Shown here: piece by piece, positions 59,893 through 64,000 of the stretch
Layout: each line of letters starts with the position of its first letter
Numbering within the stretch: the stretch's first letter is position 1
NCBI GenBank assembly: GCA_024233435.1
Contig: JACKPQ010000002.1
Span: 248,001-312,000, forward strand
Origin: Chlamydiales bacterium
Lineage (GTDB): Bacteria; Chlamydiota; Chlamydiia; Chlamydiales; JACKPQ01
DNA: 64,000 nt
Direction: 5' to 3'
Made by a program: the position numbers and the translations under genes
Notes under the pieces: generated by a model
The model's database searches: none
What the model was told of the DNA's origin: nothing
What the model saw: only the letters and a program-made list of their open reading frames with translations

Positions 59893-61992
59893 TTATTGGG
59901 AGGTCCATTTTTGGAGTTTGGCGTATTTGGCGACGAGGGAGCGGGTGATGCCGCTGTCGGTGAAGTAGACATCATAGGTGGGGCCGTGGGAGGTGGAGTA
60001 GGCGCGTTTGACGGTGCCGATGCCAAAGTCTTGGTGGTGGACGAGTGTTCCAGGGTGGAAGCCGGTGGGCTCTTCGTCATAGACGATGGTGCCTGGGAGG
60101 ATGGAGTGGTTATCGAGAAAGGATTCTGGGATTTCGGAGAGGAAGCGGGATGGCTGCATGGTGCGCGGTGTTCCCCACAAGAAGCGGTAGCGAGAGCAGG
60201 AGAGGTAGAGGTGGATTTTGGCGCGGGTCATGCCGACGTAGAAAAGGCGACGCTCTTCTTCAAGGGCCTGGGGATCGTCTAGGGAATTGAGATGGGGACA
60301 AAGGCCTTCTTCTAGACCGACGATGAAGGTGACGGGAAATTCTAATCCTTTGCCGTTATGGAGTGTCATGAGCTGGATGGCGTCGCCATCTTTTGCGGTA
60401 TCAGCAGAGGTGGAGAGGGAGAGCTCTTCTAGGAATGCTGTGAGTGTGGGATTTGAATGGGATTGTGACCATTCAGCGGCTTTAGCGATGAGCTCATCGA
60501 GGTTGGATTTGCGGTCTTCGAGTGTTTCAGGATCTTGTTTGAGTAGGCTTAAGTAGCCGCTTTCTTCGATGGTGCGGATGAGAAGCTCTTCGAGGGGGAG
60601 GTGTGTTTCGTTGCGTAGGGTTGAGATGAGAGAGAGATAGGATTGGATTCCTTCGCGCTGGCGTGGAGGGAGTTTGAGGGTGGTATCGCGGCAAAGGGTG
60701 AGGATGGGTGTTGCTGTAGTTTCTGCAAGTGTGGAAAGCTTTTGAATTGTGGTTGGGCCAACCCCTCGACGCGGTAGGTTAATGGTGCGCGCAAAGGAGA
60801 GAAAATCGGAATCTGAAATCAGCATCCGTAGGTAGGCGAGGATGTCCTTGATTTCACGGCGTTGGTAGAAAGAAACGCCGCCGATGATGACATAGGGAAT
60901 ATCGTATTTAAGAAGCATATCTTCAAAGATGCGGGATTGGGCATTGGTGCGGTAGAAAATGACCATATCGTGGTAGGGAATGCAGTTGCGATGGTGATGG
61001 ATAATCTTTTCGTGCACATAGGTGGCTTCGTCTCTATCTGTTTCTGCGATGTAAAGGCCAATTGGATCGCCATTGCCAAGGGCGCTCCAGAGATTTTTTT
61101 CGTAGCGCTGCTCGTTGTGCTTAATGAGAGCATTGGATGCGTTGAGGATGGTATTTGTGCTGCGGTAGTTTTGCTCAAGGGTGATGGAGACTGCATTGGG
61201 GTAGTCTTTTTGGAAGTTGAGGATGTTGTTGATGTTTGCTCCGCGCCAGGAGTAGATGGACTGGTCGGGATCGCCAACAACGCATAAGTTTTGGTGGATT
61301 TGAGCAAGCTGTTGGACGATGCGATATTGGGCATGATTTGTATCTTGGTACTCATCGACAAGAATAAAATTCCATTGATTTTGGTACCGTTTTAGAACCT
61401 CTGGGTGTTTTTCAAAGAGTTCAACGGTGAGGTAAAGAAGGTCATCAAAATCAAGAGCGTTGTATTCTTTTAGCTTTTGTTGGTAGAGAGTGTAGGCTTT
61501 TTTGAGGAGGTTGGCGTTTTTGTCGTGAGATTTTGGTTCTGGTAGATTTTGAGGTGTGATGAGATCGTTTTTTGCACGAGATATCGCGGAGTGAAGTGTG
61601 CGTGCGGTGGCTTTGTCGTCTTTGATTTCGAGGGTCTTTAAGCAGTTGCGCACGAGTTGCAGGGAATCGTCGGCATCGTAGATAGCGAAGTCGTTTTTAT
61701 AGCCGAGGCAATGAATCGATTCGCGTAGGATGCGGGCACAAAGAGAGTGAAAAGTGCAAGTGAGGATTTCTGCAGAGGCCATTTTTTTAATGCGATGACG
61801 CATTTCGCTGGCGGCTTTATTGGTAAATGTTAGGGCGAGTATGGAGTTTGCCGGAACGCCGATGTTGAGAAGATGGGCCACGCGGTTTGTAACAATGCGC
61901 GTTTTGCCTGAGCCGGCTCCGGCAAGGATGAGGAGGGGGCCTTCGATGTGCTCGATGGCTTTTTGTTGTTCGGGGTTGTTATGTGTGGTCAT
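59893..61992 (-). CDS. ATP-dependent DNA helicase, PcrA/UvrD family
   Basis: A superfamily 1A 3'-5' helicase for excision repair, mismatch repair or removing RecA and stalled complexes. About 699 residues: motif I ILAGAGSGKTRIVTNR, Ia ALTFTNKAASEMRHR, II WNFILVDEYQDTNHAQYRI, III VVGDPDQSIYSWRGANI, IV SITLEQNYRSTNTIL, V IQLMTLHNGKGLEFPVTFIV, VI EEERRLFYVGMTRAKIHLYL, then a C-terminal domain with HHQDFGIGTVKRAYS. The start at 61992 (MTTHNNPEQQKAIEHIEGPL) matches the family; an ATG eight codons earlier lies within a hairpin. It corresponds to chlamydial uvrD (CT608). Confidence 0.95.
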   Translation of the reverse strand: MTTHNNPEQQKAIEHIEGPLLILAGAGSGKTRIVTNRVAHLLNIGVPANSILALTFTNKAASEMRHRIKKMASAEILTCTFHSLCARILRESIHCLGYKNDFAIYDADDSLQLVRNCLKTLEIKDDKATARTLHSAISRAKNDLITPQNLPEPKSHDKNANLLKKAYTLYQQKLKEYNALDFDDLLYLTVELFEKHPEVLKRYQNQWNFILVDEYQDTNHAQYRIVQQLAQIHQNLCVVGDPDQSIYSWRGANINNILNFQKDYPNAVSITLEQNYRSTNTILNASNALIKHNEQRYEKNLWSALGNGDPIGLYIAETDRDEATYVHEKIIHHHRNCIPYHDMVIFYRTNAQSRIFEDMLLKYDIPYVIIGGVSFYQRREIKDILAYLRMLISDSDFLSFARTINLPRRGVGPTTIQKLSTLAETTATPILTLCRDTTLKLPPRQREGIQSYLSLISTLRNETHLPLEELLIRTIEESGYLSLLKQDPETLEDRKSNLDELIAKAAEWSQSHSNPTLTAFLEELSLSTSADTAKDGDAIQLMTLHNGKGLEFPVTFIVGLEEGLCPHLNSLDDPQALEEERRLFYVGMTRAKIHLYLSCSRYRFLWGTPRTMQPSRFLSEIPESFLDNHSILPGTIVYDEEPTGFHPGTLVHHQDFGIGTVKRAYSTSHGPTYDVYFTDSGITRSLVAKYAKLQKWTSQ

Positions 61993-62014
61993 CCGCCTAT
62001 TATGGCGGATGACC
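61987..62014 (-). promoter_or_regulatory. Hairpin overlapping the helicase start codon
   Basis: GGTCATCCGCC (61987-61997) and GGCGGATGACC (62004-62014) are perfect 11-bp arms around TATTAT. Read in the gene's direction, the 3' arm contains both the start ATG (61992) and a GGCGG that could serve as ribosome site. Folding of the mRNA would therefore hide translation initiation. It may equally act as a weak terminator for the gene ending at 62023, but no T-run follows. Confidence 0.7.
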
Positions 62015-62022
62015 ATTAATTG

Positions 62023-62352
62023 TTAAAGGCCGAGCTTTTTGGCATCGGATGGAGAGATGTTGATTTGTTGCAGGCCGGGATTTTTTCTGAACTGTTTTTT
62101 GTATTTGAGAACAAGGTCTTTGTTATTGGGTTCTGCTTTGATTGCAAAGATTTGTGTGCGGGTGAGGGTTTGTTTAGTGGGATGAGCTTCTTCCTTCGTG
62201 CCCCTGGTTGTATCAACGATTTGGCGATTTTTGAGGCTGAAAGAGGTTGGAAATTTGACCCCTCTGGGGATGGTGATCGAAAGTATAGGCTTTTCTTCTA
62301 GGGATTGTTCTTTTAATGAATGTAATGAAGGTGTTCCATCTATTTTCTGCAT
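62023..62352 (-). CDS. Hypothetical protein, 109 residues
   Basis: A small basic protein with no signal peptide or membrane span; not recognised. It contains SIEKPILSITIP-like EEKPILSITIPRGVKFPTS and a C-terminal FRKNPGLQQINISPSDAKK. Support for a real gene is good: AAAGGAC at a proper distance before the ATG, a consensus-like promoter (TTGACA, 17 bases, TAAACT) directly upstream, and a neat 31-bp gap to the helicase start. It may be co-transcribed with the helicase. Function unknown. Confidence 0.6.
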   Translation of the reverse strand: MQKIDGTPSLHSLKEQSLEEKPILSITIPRGVKFPTSFSLKNRQIVDTTRGTKEEAHPTKQTLTRTQIFAIKAEPNNKDLVLKYKKQFRKNPGLQQINISPSDAKKLGL

Positions 62353-62382
62353 AATTTGTCCTTTGTTAAAAGATATAAAAAT

Positions 62383-62411
62383 AGTTTAACAAATAGATGA
62401 TTTATTGTCAA
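62383..62411 (-). promoter_or_regulatory. Consensus-like vegetative promoter
   Basis: On the minus strand, TTGACA (62411-62406) is followed by 17 bases and TAAACT (62388-62383). This is a perfect -35 box, ideal spacing and a four-of-six -10 match (TATAAT). It lies about 30 bases upstream of the ATG of the 109-residue hypothetical protein. A second A+T-rich TATATC follows it. It may drive that gene and the helicase. Confidence 0.6.
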
Positions 62412-62440
62412 TCAATTACTTTATTCTAAGTGGTTAGTTG

Positions 62441-64000
62441 TTATAGGGTTGGCTTTCGCAGTTCGCCATCTCGAATGCCAAGGTTGCCATAGCGGTGGTA
62501 GTCAAAGGAGATGGAGAGCTCACGTAGGTAGTGAAGGAGCTCATAGCGCCCGTTAGCGAGGACGGGACCAATAGAAGGTGTGCAATTTGCTGACCTACAA
62601 ATGGTTATGAGATTTGAATCAGGTGGTGATAGGAGGCGTAGGCGGCGGATATCGTGATTTTTGATGCGTTTTTTTAGCTCGTCTAGGGTCTCTCGGTGTA
62701 GAGAAAAGTGGGGCAAAAGAAGCTCCCAGTTGGCATGGGCGCGGAAATCAATTTCTTTGGGGTCCCAAGAAACTTGTAGGGGCGCTTTGCAGGTGAGGGC
62801 TGCTGCGATGACGCGTAAGATATCGATGGGTTTATCGCCCGGAAAAATGCGGAGGGCGATTTTTTTACGGGGAATGTAGCGCAAAATGTTATCTTGCCCA
62901 ATGAGTTTGATTCGATCTTTGTCGTTACCAAGGCGTTGGTACCAGTAGGCGTAGTTGGAAAGGCTGCCATACCAAAGGCCTTGCTCTTCAGTTGTAAAGT
63001 CGAATTTTTCTAAAAGAGGCGTGAGGTTGTTAACGAGTTCGCCAACGGGGTACTTTTCTTTGGGAAGGTCGGCATGTTTTAGGTGCATAAATTGCATGAG
63101 ATAGTTGCTGCCGCCGGCTTTAACACCAAAACCGAAGCTGCTTTGTTTAGTGCCGCCAAAGGGTTGTCGACGAACGATGGCGCCCGTGGTAGTGCGGTTG
63201 ATATAAAGATTACCAGCTCGAATGGCTTGTTGCCATTTGTGCTGCTCGCGCTCGTCGAGGGAATGTAGCCCTGAGGTGAGGCCGTAGGGTGTACCGTTAG
63301 CAAGCTTAATGGCGTGGTCGAGGTTGTTAGCGCACATGATGCCCAGCACCGGGCCAAAGAGCTCCGTTTGATGTGTAAAGCCACCTTTTTTTACGCCGAG
63401 TTTGATGCCAGGAGACCAGAGATTGGGATTACGTGTGTCTTGGCGAGGCTCTAAAAGCCACTCTTCGCCTGGCTCAAGTCTAGTGAGTCCGCGAAGAAGC
63501 TTTTCACCGGGTTGTTTGATCAGTGGGGTAATTTTTGAGGATAGATCCCACGCAGATCCGACATGAAGGGAGGCTGCAGCATCGCGGAGCTGACGACGAA
63601 AGGTTGAGTCGTGGTAAACTTCATGCTCGCAAATGGCAAGGCTTGTGGCGCTACATTTTTGTCCGTTATGTCCAAAAGCAGAATGGAGCAGGTCTTTTAC
63701 TGCCTGGTCTCGATCAGCAAGTGCTGTGATGATCATGGCATTTTTGCCGCCCGTTTCTGCTGAAATTTCGAGATTAGGTCTAAGAGAAATAAAGTGCTGG
63801 GCAGTCTCTGTTGAGCCGGTTAAAATAACACCTGTAAGGCGAGGATCGCGAACGAGATTGGACCCTTCAGGGTCATCGGCAGTTGGAATGAATTGTAAAA
63901 CGTTTTGGTCGATGCCCGATTCCCAAAAGCAGCAAGCAAGCAGATAGCCGCAAAGAACGGTTTCCGTTGCGGGTTTAAAGAGGACGCAATTGCCGGCTAA
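62441..64000 (-). CDS. putA: PutA-type 1-pyrroline-5-carboxylate dehydrogenase, cut by window end
   Basis: The aldehyde dehydrogenase part of a proline-utilisation protein, oxidising glutamate semialdehyde to glutamate with NAD+. The frame is open to the last base, so 519 residues are visible and the N-terminal part (perhaps with the FAD proline dehydrogenase) is outside. Visible motifs: GNCVLFKPATETVL, VILTGSTETAQHF, EISAETGGKNAMI (catalytic Glu), AFGHNGQKCSATSL (catalytic Cys) and ELFGPVLGIM. After the catalytic domain, about 200 more residues form the C-terminal domain of long PutA proteins. It points to amino-acid-fuelled metabolism; I recall no such gene in C. trachomatis. Confidence 0.88.
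   Translation of the reverse strand, partial: LAGNCVLFKPATETVLCGYLLACCFWESGIDQNVLQFIPTADDPEGSNLVRDPRLTGVILTGSTETAQHFISLRPNLEISAETGGKNAMIITALADRDQAVKDLLHSAFGHNGQKCSATSLAICEHEVYHDSTFRRQLRDAAASLHVGSAWDLSSKITPLIKQPGEKLLRGLTRLEPGEEWLLEPRQDTRNPNLWSPGIKLGVKKGGFTHQTELFGPVLGIMCANNLDHAIKLANGTPYGLTSGLHSLDEREQHKWQQAIRAGNLYINRTTTGAIVRRQPFGGTKQSSFGFGVKAGGSNYLMQFMHLKHADLPKEKYPVGELVNNLTPLLEKFDFTTEEQGLWYGSLSNYAYWYQRLGNDKDRIKLIGQDNILRYIPRKKIALRIFPGDKPIDILRVIAAALTCKAPLQVSWDPKEIDFRAHANWELLLPHFSLHRETLDELKKRIKNHDIRRLRLLSPPDSNLITICRSANCTPSIGPVLANGRYELLHYLRELSISFDYHRYGNLGIRDGELRKPTL

Noticed and set aside
59869..60282. Gly/Val-rich open frame on the + strand opposite the helicase gene
   Set aside because: It is antisense to a strongly supported helicase coding region and has low-complexity composition, no ribosome site and no family motif. 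It is a by-product of the strong base skew.
61987..62014. LexA-type operator at the helicase start
   Set aside because: The palindrome does not resemble any LexA box known to me, and chlamydiae lack a classical SOS response. The hairpin interpretation is retained.

Overview
The window looks like chromosome of an environmental, chlamydia-like bacterium (phylum Chlamydiota, outside the genus Chlamydia). The evidence is a set of genes seen together only in that group. These are a ParA/pGP6-type pair after thrS, a very long GreA-family protein, DNA topoisomerase I with a C-terminal SWIB domain, a double-length ThyX-like protein, a stand-alone NqrA, paired TyrP-type permeases, and Legionella-type major outer membrane porins such as those of Waddlia and Simkania. 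Glucokinase and PutA, which I recall being absent from Chlamydia trachomatis, also point to an environmental lineage. I cannot name the species.

Layout. Positions 1-9.3 kb hold core genes: thrS (cut by the window start), parA, the pGP6-like gene, dapA, ung, tRNA-Pro, a GlmU-like hexapeptide protein, ispA, recA and glk. Positions 9.5-13.2 kb hold three tandem porin paralogues. Positions 13.2-31.9 kb are core again: dus, yggT, a 5-formyl-THF cyclo-ligase, a MORN/YwqK lipoprotein, a PilN-like/PilM-like pair, rdgB, greA, nqrA, hemB, thyX-like, two tyrP and uvrB. Positions 32-37.3 kb hold a sulfotransferase, a coiled-coil/porin fusion and topA-SWIB. Positions 37.5-57.7 kb are an A+T-richer accessory island. 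Positions 57.7-64 kb return to core genes (rpoN, pcrA, putA), with one more sulfotransferase inserted.

The island is the main discovery. It encodes carbohydrate- and small-group-modifying enzymes: four GT25 glycosyltransferases, a GT92-like enzyme, a GT11 fucosyltransferase, a tandem GT2-like protein, a LicD-like transferase, sulfotransferases, three methyltransferases, a GH130-like propeller and a DUF1796 protein. Nearly every one starts with a Sec signal peptide or a single membrane anchor. Such enzymes normally work in the bacterial cytosol, where their donors (PAPS, nucleotide sugars, SAM) are. The pattern suggests an exported modification toolkit acting in a compartment that supplies donors, possibly the host, in effect a portable Golgi. 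That is inference. The island also carries an intact IS200/IS605 element (tnpA + tnpB) and traces of duplication followed by collapse.

A second discovery concerns the DNA itself. The 10-mer ATGTAAAGCC, with the core TGTAAAGCC, recurs in the core regions on both strands, inside and between genes and in different reading frames. Three copies are perfect inverted pairs. This resembles a DNA uptake sequence or another genome-wide recognition word. It is nearly absent from the accessory island. All family assignments come from reading the sequence and from memory of family motifs; no database search was possible.
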